Source: Fibrella rubiginis (GTDB lineage: Bacteria; Bacteroidota; Bacteroidia; Cytophagales; Spirosomataceae). Taken from it: 64,000 nt of DNA. The translations under genes were made by a program, and so were the position numbers. The notes under the pieces were generated by a model that saw only the letters and a list, made by a program, of their open reading frames with translations, was not told the origin of the DNA and ran no database searches. Shown piece by piece: positions 52,601 through 61,013 of this stretch. Every line of letters begins with the position of its first letter. Position 1 is the first letter of the stretch. The stretch covers positions 94,185 to 158,184 of the forward strand of contig NZ_JAFMYV010000014.1 in assembly GCF_017353185.1 (NCBI RefSeq). Reading direction: 5' to 3'.

Positions 52601-55571
52601 AACAGGTACTAGCAGTACACCAGGCGTAACCTACTTGTGGACCGCCAACAACGGGGGTATTATTGTATCGGGTGCCAACACGGCCACGGCTACGGTAAGT
52701 GCCGCAGGTACCTATATTCTGACCGCCACAGCGCCCAATGGCTGTACGGCATTGGATGCTGCCACGGTTATACAGGATACCAATGTGCCTCAAATCACAA
52801 TCAACAACGACGGTCCTGTTAGCTGTGCCGACCCAGTTGTGCTGATTTCGGCAGCGGCCAGCTCAACGGCGGTGACCTTCCGCTGGTCGAGCGGCCAAAC
52901 GGTTGCCTCGTTCACGGCGGCGGCAGGGACGTATTCACTCACTGTGACGGGCAGCAATGGTTGCTCAACCACCGGTGTCACGACGGTGCTGAGCAATACC
53001 ACCACGCCTACGGTAAGCCTGAGCAGCGACGGGCCGCTGACGTGTACCAAAACAATGGTGACCCTGATGGCTGCACCAACCAACATATCGGGAAGCAATT
53101 ATAGCTACCGCTGGAGCACAGGCTTTGCCGGAAACAGCAGCGCGCCAACCCAGGCAACAGCCGTTGATGCTGCCGGCACGTACTCTGTCACAGTGACGAA
53201 CAGCAATGGATGCTATGCCACCGCCACAACGTCAGTACTCAGTAACACAGTGGCTCCAACGGTTTCAGTTAGCCTAAACGGGCCAATTACCTGCGCTCGC
53301 CCACAGGCGACGCTTACGGCTACGGCCAGCCCTGCCGGCACAACCTACCGCTGGACTGGCCCGACAGGTACGGGCGCAACTGGGTCAACCCTCAGCGTAG
53401 GCACCATAGGGACCTATTCGGTAGTGGTAACCTCGCTCAATGGCTGTACGGCCACGGCCGCGGTCACGGTAACAAATGATCTGACTACGCCCACTGCGCT
53501 GCTGGCCAACAACGGGCCGCTTACCTGTGTGAAGCTGTCGGCGGTAGTGTCGGCCACGGTGGGTACTGTGGGCAGCTATGCGTACCAGTGGACCAGTCCC
53601 GTGGGTACGGCAACCACGGGTACGGCGTCGGCTACGGCGCTGACCTTGCCTGCGACCACGGCGGGGCTGTACAGCCTCACCATTGTGGCCCCCAACGGTT
53701 GTTCAGCTGTGGCCGCTACCCTGCTGGAAAATGATACCATGGCTCCCGGACTCTTGCTCGACAACGACGGGCCCATCACCTGCGACCAAACGTTTGTCAC
53801 GATTACGGCTACGATTAACAGCCATTTGAACATGATGCACGAGTATCGGTGGAGCACGGGTGAGACTGGTACGACAGAATCCAGTATCTTCTATAAATCG
53901 GTGCTGACACCAGGCCCTTACAGCCTCACGGTCACGGCCCCCAACGGTTGCTCTGCTACGGCCTCAACCATAGTGTCGCAAACGCTTACGGCTCCTGTTA
54001 TTTCGGTTTCAGCCAGCGGCCCTATCACTTGCAGCGACCCAACGGTGAGCCTGACGGCATCGCTCAGCAACGTGAATGCTGCCTATAGTTACCAGTGGAG
54101 TACGGGCGAAGTTGGCAAATCGTCGCAGTTGAGCATTCCGTTTTCCGCCTCGGTGGCGGGTATATACAGCCTTACAGTCAATATATTCAATGCGCCACCG
54201 GGCTGTTCGGCCATTGCCAGCGCGGTGGTAGAAACCAACACGGCTGCCCCACAGGTCACGCTGACTAATAGCGGACCGATCACCTGCCTGCAGCCAGCGG
54301 CTATGCTCACGGCTACGGTGACAGCGTTTGGTGCTTCCTATCGCTATGCCCTGAACGGTGGGCCGCAGTCAGCCACGACGAGTGCTGCTACGCAGACCTT
54401 CCCCAGCAACGGGCCGGGTTCCTACGTGCTGAGTATCACGGCGGCGAACGGATGTGTACAGTCGGCTACGGCGCTGGTGCAACAAACCGTTACTTCGTTT
54501 TCGGTTACAGCCACGGGCGGTACCATTTCCTGCGCCAGCGGGAGCGTAAAACTGACCGCTACTCCCAGCTTAGCCGGTGCCTATTCGGCCTTGTGGACGG
54601 GTCCAAACAACTACAGTTCAACCGAAAACAGCCCAACGGTGGGTCTGGCGGGTGCGTATACAGTGGTGCTAACGAATGATGATAATGGCTGTCTGGCCAC
54701 GGCCATAGCGGCTGTTTCGCAGGACCAGGGGCTGCCGGGAGCTTCGGCCATTGGGGGCACCCTTACCTGTTCGCAACCAACCGTTACGCTACTGGGCGCG
54801 TCGACCTCCGCCAATGTAGCCTTTACGTGGTCGGGTCCAGGCATTGCCGGGGGTAGCAAAAATCAGCAGAATCCAGTGGTCAGTCTGCCAGGCATTTATA
54901 CCCTGATCGTTACCAGTCAGGGCAATAGCTGCTCATCGGTCGCCACCACAGAAGTGCTGCTCGACACTACCCCGCCCGACGTTATGACGCAGTCGGGTAG
55001 TGCCTGCGTGGGGCAAACCCTGACGTTGATTGCCAACTCACAAACCGGTTCGGTTACCTACGCCTGGAGCGGCCCGCAGGGGTTCACCAGTACGCAGGCA
55101 ACGGTTACTATGCCGGCCGCAGTAACGGCCAACGGCGGCGTTTACAGCGTAACTGTCACCAACACCAAAACAGGCTGCTACAGTACCACTTCGGTGCAGG
55201 GAACGGTATATGCCTTACCCAACGCCTGGACATTATCAGTGCAGGAAGCGCAATGTGTCGGCATCGTCTCGCAGGGAAATGGCTTTGTGAGCATTGCTGG
55301 CGTGGCACTAACGGACCGGTACGATTACACAGAAGGAGCCATCTACGCCGGCGCACTCAGCTATGCGACCGCCTCGCCTTTACCACCTGCCAGCGGTGGC
55401 CTGCTCAAGATCATCCAGAACATCGACCGTGGGGCGGCCAAAACGTACGTCGTGCGGGTATTCAACGCGTCGGGGTGTTTTGCCGATAAGGTAATCTCGT
55501 TCACCAACGCGCCCTGCGTATGCCCACCGCCCAAGTGCGTGCCAATTTTGGTGCTTAGACGGAAACGGTAA
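46659..55571 (+). CDS. Giant secreted adhesin-like protein with Ig-like repeats
   Basis: 2970 residues. A hydrophobic export signal (RRFLLAILPVVLVVVAVQAQ, about 34-53) is followed by a LamG-like domain (about 60-295, VMLYNFQEGSGNTVYDVSR, TLEAWLQPAAI). Next come an SdrD-B-like domain (about 310-400), a propeller-like region, and another SdrD-B-like domain (about 885-1020). Some 21 tandem Ig-like modules of about 75-90 residues fill about 1130-2850. Each begins near GPLTC and ends near GTYTLTVTAPNGC, with two Cys that could pair. The tail ends CPPPKCVPILVLRRKR. The architecture fits a surface adhesin or matrix protein. The export route is not certain, as no T9SS domain was recognised. Confidence 0.9.
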   Translation: MIIPLLANYNDKCCLLRDNNYASTSLAWKALKRRFLLAILPVVLVVVAVQAQQRVTSGQVMLYNFQEGSGNTVYDVSRAGQPLDLKIYNPGLTSWVPSGCGLTINNTATNVQNFSGVAIQSTAKALATKSTVLGTGLTLEAWLQPAAITNVGPGLPARIMTMSSSVGVRDFMLAQEDGNYVVRVRTDAAPNTTSPDLNGTSPQINVGGASTTSPQHLVFTRDAAGNEAVYLNGVSVYTGTRPGSFSNWEDDLLTIGNEVSYDRPWSGTLYLAAIYNRGISAAEVSQNFNAGKCAIVQPLCAAVAAGQVSGQVYRDFSEDGLRNSSGANVSIGEVGIAGVTVTAYDCNGTAVATTSTTDVGSYTLTGLTTGTQYRIEFSSIPAYLSPSVVGADNGTTVQFITPGNCANLALNDPGEYCGPNPIMAIPCYVNGDALGGGTAGTEPALVTFPALARNADTGPTKIAVASQIGATWGVAYNKFSKKLYTASVTKRHSTYGPAGIDGIYVTDFASAATPTATFVEFANLGISVGTDPHAASAPASKTLTYRDETAFDAVGKTSFGDIDISDDGSRLFVTNLFDRKIYSIPTINPTSANYQSFSINADANCPAGTGVARPWGLKSWRGKLYSGWVCDAQASQSRVNLRAFVYALDPAVAGGNPTLVVQPFSLTFTRGRSNSDPTEVADWYSWKTTPEQNFLINAANNQVIMSQPILGDIEFDVDGSLLMGFIDRNGFQSGYQNYYFSNPANATYGARYNDLFNGYANGDILRSAPNASFTNWTLENNGTSGLITTAGASNTQGPGGGEYYLGDVTIDHDQATQGALALLPGSGNVITVATDSYQCCFNNGMLYLSNTTGGQTGVFQIYSQSEGTSGKATGLGDMELFCAIPPIEIGNYLWRDTNGNGRQDPCEPALSGITVQLFQGSTLVATATTNANGQYYFSSLVRDSSPSAQYTLPLSSATAYQIRIPIVQTGLTNLTLTTANVSSNGTDNIDSDATISGGNAIINLTTGAYGQNNHTFDVGFTFCPTLVQTSNTSLSICSGQLTPTLSLTSNGTSSITFYRSDVVQVNPYAPTGTTTLVGTGTPTSNSLTVAGGSYSLPVNAGTTPTTYYIYALLNPAAADPSCRPSVVYQVTVKPIPVATATGATITCASPTVSLTGTSSVTSPTPTYSWTAPGGNVLTGANPAVSTPGTYTLVVTANGCLSLGVTASVNANTITPVISAQNDGPITCLKPAVTVSKTVPVLQSWTWTGPGGFVSNASNFTTTTAGIYTLTVTAASNGCTAVTTTTIQADNTPPNANAGPDRELTCAITLIQLAGGSTTSNVSYSWTASNGGIIVNGANTATPTINAAGTYTLQVTAANGCVATDVMVVTLNNTPPNANAGVDKVLSCTLTSVVLNGSSTTPGATYLWSTANGVILSGGGTPSPTVSAEGTYLLTVTGPNGCVATDAALVTLDNSLPTVTVSNDGPLTCARTSVLLSATTSPGSVSYRWSGGASSATLSVTTPGTYTLVVTAPNGCTAQASTPVGQDILTPALSLSSNSPLSCSRTSVILSALVSSYVGSYTYRWSTGVTGTGNASTLTLPVSASGTYSLTITAANGCSSSASVVVDQRIVAPVLSLTNNGDLTCSRGSATLAASLTGSSGAGTYTYQWSTGTTGNTVLTASQVTSLSLTVQSAGTFSVTVTAPNGCVTTASTSVGQDLSLPAVTMSQAGPLTCAKATAILSATVTAGAAGGSYVYQWSNLTSTSALALGVAGSQVVSQVVSVSGTYQLTVTGPNGCSVVGSATLNSNTLVPVATASVDRLISCASPTATVTASLTASSGTGSYGYTWTGGASGTVNLNAGQPGSVPLSVSVAGSYSVSVTAPNGCVAVASVVVDSDLTLPNANAGPDKVLNCTLTSVELNGSSTTPGATYLWSATSGGVIVSGGNTASPTVSAGGTYLLTVTAPNGCTATDVVSVSLNNAIPNVSASIDKVLSCTLATVALTGTSSTPGVTYLWTANNGGIIVSGANTATATVSAAGTYILTATAPNGCTALDAATVIQDTNVPQITINNDGPVSCADPVVLISAAASSTAVTFRWSSGQTVASFTAAAGTYSLTVTGSNGCSTTGVTTVLSNTTTPTVSLSSDGPLTCTKTMVTLMAAPTNISGSNYSYRWSTGFAGNSSAPTQATAVDAAGTYSVTVTNSNGCYATATTSVLSNTVAPTVSVSLNGPITCARPQATLTATASPAGTTYRWTGPTGTGATGSTLSVGTIGTYSVVVTSLNGCTATAAVTVTNDLTTPTALLANNGPLTCVKLSAVVSATVGTVGSYAYQWTSPVGTATTGTASATALTLPATTAGLYSLTIVAPNGCSAVAATLLENDTMAPGLLLDNDGPITCDQTFVTITATINSHLNMMHEYRWSTGETGTTESSIFYKSVLTPGPYSLTVTAPNGCSATASTIVSQTLTAPVISVSASGPITCSDPTVSLTASLSNVNAAYSYQWSTGEVGKSSQLSIPFSASVAGIYSLTVNIFNAPPGCSAIASAVVETNTAAPQVTLTNSGPITCLQPAAMLTATVTAFGASYRYALNGGPQSATTSAATQTFPSNGPGSYVLSITAANGCVQSATALVQQTVTSFSVTATGGTISCASGSVKLTATPSLAGAYSALWTGPNNYSSTENSPTVGLAGAYTVVLTNDDNGCLATAIAAVSQDQGLPGASAIGGTLTCSQPTVTLLGASTSANVAFTWSGPGIAGGSKNQQNPVVSLPGIYTLIVTSQGNSCSSVATTEVLLDTTPPDVMTQSGSACVGQTLTLIANSQTGSVTYAWSGPQGFTSTQATVTMPAAVTANGGVYSVTVTNTKTGCYSTTSVQGTVYALPNAWTLSVQEAQCVGIVSQGNGFVSIAGVALTDRYDYTEGAIYAGALSYATASPLPPASGGLLKIIQNIDRGAAKTYVVRVFNASGCFADKVISFTNAPCVCPPPKCVPILVLRRKR
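50050..55215 (+). repeat. Tandem Ig-like module array within the giant gene
   Basis: About 21 repeats of roughly 225-270 bases. The most alike at DNA level are modules around 50780-50960 and 52290-52470 (shared words CACGCTGACGAGCGTGG and CACCTACCTGTGGAG), suggesting recombination between distant units rather than only neighbour duplication. Module boundaries can be set at the GPxTC and NGC motifs. Confidence 0.8.
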
Positions 55572-55577
55572 ATGATA

Positions 55578-55623
55578 AACCATAAAGAAGCCCCAGCAGC
55601 GCTGCTGGGGCTTCTTTATGGTT
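55578..55623. terminator. Perfect 46-bp palindrome after the giant gene
   Basis: Two 23-base arms (55578-55600 and 55601-55623) with no unpaired centre, 6 bases after the stop. It contains AAGAAGCCCCAGCAGC and its complement. Likely terminator. Confidence 0.8.
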
Positions 55624-55768
55624 ATTGGCACGTCGCATTTCAGGTGGCAATCAACCCTGGAAGCAGGCAGTAAAACACCTTGACCCGCTGCCTAGACAGG
55701 AGAAAACCTTACCTACGGTTAGTCGTTATCCAATCGAATAGTATACACGTTATACCTACTCAAAGACC

Positions 55769-56023
55769 ATGAAAACGGACCCAAAAATTGACCAGCGCGA
55801 CGACGTGACCCCCGCCGAGGGTGAACATAAATATGGCAATGTAGAATTTGCCGACCCCACCAACAAGAAGTACCCGATTGATACGCCAGAGCACGTTCGG
55901 GCCGCGTGGAGTTATATCAATCACAAAGACAACGCGGCCAAATACGACGCCGACGAAGTGGATGTCATTAAAGACCGCATTCGGAAAGCAGCGAAAAAAC
56001 ACGACGTCGACATTCAGGACTAG
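55769..56023 (+). CDS. DUF6582 small protein
   Basis: 84 residues, charged and soluble. The pattern KKYPIDTPEHVRAAWSYINHKDNAAKY, then EVDVIKDRIRKAAKKHDVDI, is the DUF6582 signature. Function unknown; related sequences occur in phage and host genomes as small stand-alone proteins. It has its own terminator and stands between the giant gene and the convergent ppx gene. Confidence 0.85.
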   Translation: MKTDPKIDQRDDVTPAEGEHKYGNVEFADPTNKKYPIDTPEHVRAAWSYINHKDNAAKYDADEVDVIKDRIRKAAKKHDVDIQD

Positions 56024-56027
56024 CCCG

Positions 56028-56053
56028 AAATAGCCACCCTCTGGTGGCTATTT
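56028..56053. terminator. Terminator between DUF6582 and ppx genes
   Basis: Perfect 11-base arms (56028-56038 and 56043-56053) with a 4-base loop CTCT and a following T-run. It overlaps the end of the convergent ppx gene (stop at 56048). Confidence 0.85.
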
Positions 56054-56920
56054 TTTTAGTTGCTGATACACCGTTTGCAGGATGCCGTCTTTGAGGCCCA
56101 GGTCGGGTACGGCGATCTCGGTGGCACCCGCCCAGTGCATCACGGAAAGATAGATTTCAGCGGCGGGCACGATCACGTCGGCACGGTCGGCGTTGAGGCG
56201 AAGTTTGTTGATTCGGTCCTCGAGGCTGAAACCCGCAATGTAGTCGTGCATTCGCTGAATTTCGGCCAGCGTGGTGGTGGTATCCGACGTTTTGGCCACC
56301 AGGTTAAAGAGCTTGCTAATGTTGCCGCCTGTGCCTACGGCTACAATCGGCTGCGACGGATCGACGTTTTCTTCGACCCAATCTTCCATTTTCTTCCAGG
56401 CTCCCCTGGTCTCTTTTCCTTCCAATAGCCGTACCGATCCAATTTTGAACGATCTGGAATTCAGCTTGATACGGTTCTTGTAGAGGTTCAGTTCGGTGCT
56501 GCCGCCTCCTACGTCAATGTGGATGGTTTGCCGCTCATCGAGGGCCAAAACTACCACGTTGTTGATGAGTTGAGCCTCTTTTTGCCCGTCGATGATCTGA
56601 ATCGGTATACCTGAACGCGCCTTTACCAATTCAACTACTTCGCGGCCGTTGGTAGCTTCGCGCATGGCAGAGGTAGCGCAGGCCATAAAGCCTTCTACCT
56701 CATGCAGTTCCATCAGCAACTTGTAGGCCTGCATTAATTTCACCGTCCGCTGCACACTTTCGGTAGTTAAAGCACCATGCGTAAAGACATCGTGTCCCAG
56801 CCGAAGCGGAAACCGGACGTATTCTACGCGCTTGAAACTCACCACACTGTCGTTGGTCAGCACAGTCGAAATTTGCAGGCGGGCGGCGTTGGAACCGATG
56901 TCGATAGCGGCAAGTTTCAT
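56048..56920 (-). CDS. Exopolyphosphatase, Ppx/GppA family
   Basis: 290 residues, the short form with only the two ASKHA domains. The phosphate-binding loop AAIDIGSNAARLQI, the EVEGFMACATSAMREATNG segment, IHIDVGGGSTELNLY and VAVGTGGNISKLFNLV are canonical. It hydrolyses polyphosphate or pppGpp; which one cannot be decided from this sequence. There is no C-terminal HD or TGS extension. It is divergent from metH across a 220-base gap. Confidence 0.92.
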   Translation of the reverse strand: MKLAAIDIGSNAARLQISTVLTNDSVVSFKRVEYVRFPLRLGHDVFTHGALTTESVQRTVKLMQAYKLLMELHEVEGFMACATSAMREATNGREVVELVKARSGIPIQIIDGQKEAQLINNVVVLALDERQTIHIDVGGGSTELNLYKNRIKLNSRSFKIGSVRLLEGKETRGAWKKMEDWVEENVDPSQPIVAVGTGGNISKLFNLVAKTSDTTTTLAEIQRMHDYIAGFSLEDRINKLRLNADRADVIVPAAEIYLSVMHWAGATEIAVPDLGLKDGILQTVYQQLKK

Positions 56921-57072
56921 AAATGGTCAACGAAGCGTTGCTTCGTTCTAAGCGAGGTTAAAATCGGAACGGAGCAACAGCAACGTTCCGTTAAACAAGG
57001 CGCAAAACTACAGCGAAACGCTTATTCTTCCTCACTGGCTGCGCGTTGGTAGCTATTCAACCAGCTAACCGT

Positions 57073-57080
57073 TAAATTTG
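57073..57080 (+). promoter_or_regulatory. -7 promoter element TAAATTTG of metH
   Basis: Exact TAnnTTTG match 60 bases before the TTG start of metH. A TTGG lies 25 bases upstream, slightly beyond the usual spacing. Confidence 0.5.
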
Positions 57081-57140
57081 TATTTTTCCGGGTTGATGGC
57101 CTTTTGTCATTAGCTTTTTCCACGAAAAAATTGGCTCGTT

Positions 57141-60100
57141 TTGCAACAGCTCACCGACCTTCTCCAGCAGCGCATCCTTGTCCTCGACGGGGCCATGGGC
57201 ACCATGATCCAACGGTATAACCTCACCGAGGATGATTACCGGGGCGAGCGCTTCCGCGATTTTCCGCACGACGTAAAAGGCAACAACGACCTGCTGTCGC
57301 TGACCCGCCCCGACATTATCGCCGACATTCACCGGCAATATTTCGAGGCTGGTTCCGACATCGTGGAGACGAATACCTTTAGCGGTACGCGCATCGCCAT
57401 GGCCGATTACCACATGGAGGACCTGGTGTATGAGCTTAATTACGAGTCGGCCCGGATTGCCCGCGAGGTGGCCGATGAGTTTACGCGTGCCAACCCCGAC
57501 AAGCCCCGGTTTGTGGCCGGCGCAATGGGACCCACCAACCGTACCGCAAGCCTCAGCCCCGATGTGAACAACCCTGGCTACCGCGCCGTCACCTTCGACG
57601 AACTTGTGGATGCCTACTACGAACAGATTGAGGGCCTCGTTGATGGTGGCTCGGATATTCTGCTGGTCGAAACGATTTTTGACACGCTGAACGCGAAGGC
57701 GGCCCTGTTTGCTATTGATAAGTATTTTAAGGAAGGAGGAAGGGGGGAAAGAAGGAACGGAGGAACGGGTAGCTCCACAGGAGCTGACCAGCCGATTACC
57801 CTTTCCTCCGTTCCTTCTTTCCCCCCTTCCTCCTTGCCTATAATGATCTCCGGCACCATCACCGATGCGTCGGGGCGGACATTGTCGGGGCAAACGACCG
57901 AGGCGTTTTTGTATTCGGTGTCGCACCTGCCGCTGCTGAGCGTAGGCCTGAACTGCGCTCTGGGCGCAGAACCCATGCGGCCCTACATTCAGACATTAGC
58001 GAAGGAAGCTCCGTTTTTTGTGTCGGCCTACCCCAACGCGGGCCTGCCCAACGAATTTGGTGAATATGATGAAACGCCCGAAATGATGGCCGCCCAGGTG
58101 GACGGGTTTATGCGTGACGGCTTCATCAACATCATCGGCGGCTGTTGTGGCTCCACACCTGACCACATCCGCGCTATTGCCCAGAAGGCGAAGCAGTATA
58201 AGCCCCGGCCTAAGCCAAAGCAGGAACCCTACCAGAAGTTAAGCGGGCTGGAGCCGTTGAAAATCACGGAGTTAACCAACTTCGTAAACGTGGGTGAACG
58301 GACCAACGTGACCGGCTCAAAAGCCTTTGCCCGGCTGATTAAATCGGGTGATTACGAGGCGGCCCTGGCCGTGGCACGTCAGCAGGTGGAAAACGGTGCG
58401 CAAATCATCGACGTCAACCTCGACGAGGGTATGCTTGATTCGGCGGAGGTGATGACCACCTTCCTGAACCTGATTGCTGCCGAACCCGACATTGCCCGCG
58501 TGCCCGTCATGATCGACTCCTCGAAGTGGGAGGTGATCGAGGCAGGCCTTAAATGCGTACAGGGCAAGGCCATCGTGAACTCGATTTCGCTCAAAGAAGG
58601 GGAGGACGCTTTCATCGAGCGGGCCAACCTGGTGAAACGCTACGGCGCGGCTACGGTGGTAATGGCGTTTGACGAAGTCGGGCAAGCCGACTCGTTCGAA
58701 CGGCGCATCGAAATCTGTGAACGCGCTTACCGGATTCTGGTCGATAAGGTCCAGTTCAACCCGCAGGATATCATTTTCGACCCGAATATTCTGACCGTTG
58801 CCACCGGTATTGACGAGCACAACAATTACGCGGTCGACTTCATCAACGCTACGCGCTGGATCAAGGAAAACCTGCCGCTGGCAAAAGTAAGCGGGGGCGT
58901 GAGTAACGTGTCATTCTCGTTTCGGGGTAATGAACCTGTGCGCGAGGCGTTTCATTCGGCGTTTTTGTACCACGCCATCCGTGCCGGCATGGACATGGGT
59001 ATCGTGAACGCGGGTCAACTCGCCATTTACGACGATATTCCGAAAGATCTGCTCGAACACGTGGAAGACGTGCTGCTGAACCGCCGCGACGACGCCACCG
59101 AACGCATGGTGGCTTTTGCCGAAACGGTGAAAAGCAAAGGAAAGGAAGTGGTTGTGGACGACGCCTGGCGCAGTGGCACCGTGGGCGAACGCCTGAAACA
59201 CGCTCTGATCAAAGGCATTACTGAGTTCATTGACGAGGACGTAGAAGAAGCCCGCCAACAGGTAGAGCGCCCCCTGCACGTGATTGAAGGCCCGCTCATG
59301 GATGGCATGAACGTGGTGGGTGACCTCTTTGGCGAAGGCAAAATGTTTCTGCCCCAGGTGGTAAAATCGGCGCGGGTCATGAAGAAAGCCGTCGCTATTC
59401 TGACGCCATACATTGAGGCTGAAAAGGCCGTCGGCGAAGCCGCCGGGGCGGGGAAGATCCTGCTGGCGACAGTGAAAGGCGATGTGCACGACATTGGCAA
59501 AAACATAGTGGGTGTGGTACTGGGTTGCAACAACTACGAGATCATTGACCTCGGCGTGATGGTGCCCACCCAGAAAATCCTGGACGCCGCCCGCGAACAC
59601 AACGTAGACATTATTGGCCTCAGCGGCCTGATTACGCCGTCGCTGGATGAAATGGTGGGTGTGGCAAAAGAGATGGAACGGCAGGGCTTCACCATTCCGC
59701 TGCTGATTGGCGGGGCCACCACCTCACGCATTCACACCGCTGTGAAGATCGACCCGCATTACTCGGGACCAGTGATTCACGTGCTCGACGCCAGCCGGAG
59801 CGTACCTGTGGCCGGTCGACTGACGAGCAACGAAGTTGAAACGCGCGACCTGATTTTTGGGGAAATCAAAACCGAGTACGCCAAGCTCCGCGACGACCAC
59901 GCCAAGCGGCAGAAAGAGAAAAACCTCTTGACAATTGAGCAGGCCCGCAAGAACCGCGTCGCCATCGACTGGTCGGCGTTTGAGGCCACCAGGCCAACGT
60001 TCCTCGGCACCCGGGTTTTCGACGATTACCCACTGGATGAGATCGCGAAGTTCATTGACTGGACACCGTTTTTCCAGACATGGCAACTAAGCGGCAAGTA

Positions 60101-61001
60101 CCCCACCATATTCGAGGATGCCACGGTGGGCAGTGAGGCCAAAAAACTCTACGACGATGCCAACGTGCTCTTACAGGAAATCATCCGCGACAAGTCGCTG
60201 GGTGCAAAGGCCGTCATTGGTTTCTTCCCCGCCAACGCCACCGACGACGACGTACTCATTCACGAATACGAAGAACTCGCGCGTGAGATTCCCTGCGAAC
60301 GCCACGGCAGTCACTTGCACACGGAATACAAGATCAGTAGAGCGCAATCGCAATCGTCAGTGACGCCCGCGGGGGAGTTGCTGTTTGACACGAAGACGGT
60401 GCTCCACTTCCTACGGCAGCAAAACATGAAGGCGGCGGGCCTGCCCAATCTCTGCCTCGCCGACTTTGTAGCCCCGCTGGAGAGTGGCCGCGAAGACTAC
60501 ATTGGCGCATTTGCCGTCACGGCGGGTATCGGCATCGAATCCTTAGTGGAGAAGTTTGACCGGGATCATGACGACTATAACAGCATCATGGTCAAGGCCT
60601 TAGCTGATAGGCTAGCCGAGGCGTTTACCGAACTGATGCACAAACGGGTACGAACCGAGTTCTGGCCCTACGCGCCGTCTGAGCAACTGAGCAACGACGA
60701 ATTGATCCGTGAGAAGTACCAGGGCATCCGTCCCGCGCCGGGCTACCCCGCCTGCCCCGACCACACCGAAAAAGCCACGCTCTTTGACCTGCTAGACGCG
60801 GGCCGGGCGGGTATTGTGCTGACGGAGAGCTTCGCGATGTACCCGGCTTCGTCGGTGAGTGGGTTCTATTTCAGTCACCCCGAAGCCAAGTATTTCGCCA
60901 CGGGCAAGCTCAACAAGGACCAACTCATCGACTACGCCCACCGCAAAGACATGTCCCTCGAAGATGCCGAACGCTGGCTCGCCCCGGTGCTGGCGTATTG
61001 A
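57141..61001 (+). CDS. metH: Cobalamin-dependent methionine synthase
   Basis: 1286 residues from a TTG at 57141; no ATG exists between the upstream in-frame TAG (57111) and the family's first motif (ILVLDGAMGTMIQ). Four modules are visible: homocysteine-binding (about 1-365; zinc Cys in GLNCALGAEP and GGCCGSTPDH), folate-binding (about 385-650; NVGERTNVTGSKAF), B12-binding (about 690-900; DVHDIGKNIVGVVLGCNNY with the cobalt-ligand His) and activation (about 925-1280; RPAPGYPACPDHTEK). Residues about 197-232 are an insert encoded by a 103-bp hairpin, replacing a short loop between KYF and PIMISGTITDASG. All catalytic motifs are intact. No cobalamin riboswitch was recognised upstream. Confidence 0.96.
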   Translation: MQQLTDLLQQRILVLDGAMGTMIQRYNLTEDDYRGERFRDFPHDVKGNNDLLSLTRPDIIADIHRQYFEAGSDIVETNTFSGTRIAMADYHMEDLVYELNYESARIAREVADEFTRANPDKPRFVAGAMGPTNRTASLSPDVNNPGYRAVTFDELVDAYYEQIEGLVDGGSDILLVETIFDTLNAKAALFAIDKYFKEGGRGERRNGGTGSSTGADQPITLSSVPSFPPSSLPIMISGTITDASGRTLSGQTTEAFLYSVSHLPLLSVGLNCALGAEPMRPYIQTLAKEAPFFVSAYPNAGLPNEFGEYDETPEMMAAQVDGFMRDGFINIIGGCCGSTPDHIRAIAQKAKQYKPRPKPKQEPYQKLSGLEPLKITELTNFVNVGERTNVTGSKAFARLIKSGDYEAALAVARQQVENGAQIIDVNLDEGMLDSAEVMTTFLNLIAAEPDIARVPVMIDSSKWEVIEAGLKCVQGKAIVNSISLKEGEDAFIERANLVKRYGAATVVMAFDEVGQADSFERRIEICERAYRILVDKVQFNPQDIIFDPNILTVATGIDEHNNYAVDFINATRWIKENLPLAKVSGGVSNVSFSFRGNEPVREAFHSAFLYHAIRAGMDMGIVNAGQLAIYDDIPKDLLEHVEDVLLNRRDDATERMVAFAETVKSKGKEVVVDDAWRSGTVGERLKHALIKGITEFIDEDVEEARQQVERPLHVIEGPLMDGMNVVGDLFGEGKMFLPQVVKSARVMKKAVAILTPYIEAEKAVGEAAGAGKILLATVKGDVHDIGKNIVGVVLGCNNYEIIDLGVMVPTQKILDAAREHNVDIIGLSGLITPSLDEMVGVAKEMERQGFTIPLLIGGATTSRIHTAVKIDPHYSGPVIHVLDASRSVPVAGRLTSNEVETRDLIFGEIKTEYAKLRDDHAKRQKEKNLLTIEQARKNRVAIDWSAFEATRPTFLGTRVFDDYPLDEIAKFIDWTPFFQTWQLSGKYPTIFEDATVGSEAKKLYDDANVLLQEIIRDKSLGAKAVIGFFPANATDDDVLIHEYEELAREIPCERHGSHLHTEYKISRAQSQSSVTPAGELLFDTKTVLHFLRQQNMKAAGLPNLCLADFVAPLESGREDYIGAFAVTAGIGIESLVEKFDRDHDDYNSIMVKALADRLAEAFTELMHKRVRTEFWPYAPSEQLSNDELIREKYQGIRPAPGYPACPDHTEKATLFDLLDAGRAGIVLTESFAMYPASSVSGFYFSHPEAKYFATGKLNKDQLIDYAHRKDMSLEDAERWLAPVLAY
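57733..57835. repeat. Hairpin element inserted in frame within metH
   Basis: The arms 57733-57769 and 57799-57835 (37 bases each) pair with one mismatch; a nested AGCTCC/GGAGCT stem lies in the spacer. The arm is A/G-rich (GGAAGGAGGAAGG words) with weak 7-base periodicity. In the coding strand it reads GGRGERRNGGTGSS, then SSVPSFPPSS. The reading frame is kept through the whole element. Confidence 0.93.
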
Positions 61002-61013
61002 CACTTTTGAAAA

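Noticed and set aside
56929..56947. Small AACGAAGC/GCTTCGTT stem between ppx and metH as a riboswitch
   Set aside because: Only an 8-base stem with a 3-base loop; no conserved cobalamin or SAM riboswitch core could be found around it.
57072..57926. Long minus-strand ORF opposite the metH start (284 codons)
   Set aside because: It is a shadow of the well-conserved metH frame and passes through the hairpin insert; no family resemblance.
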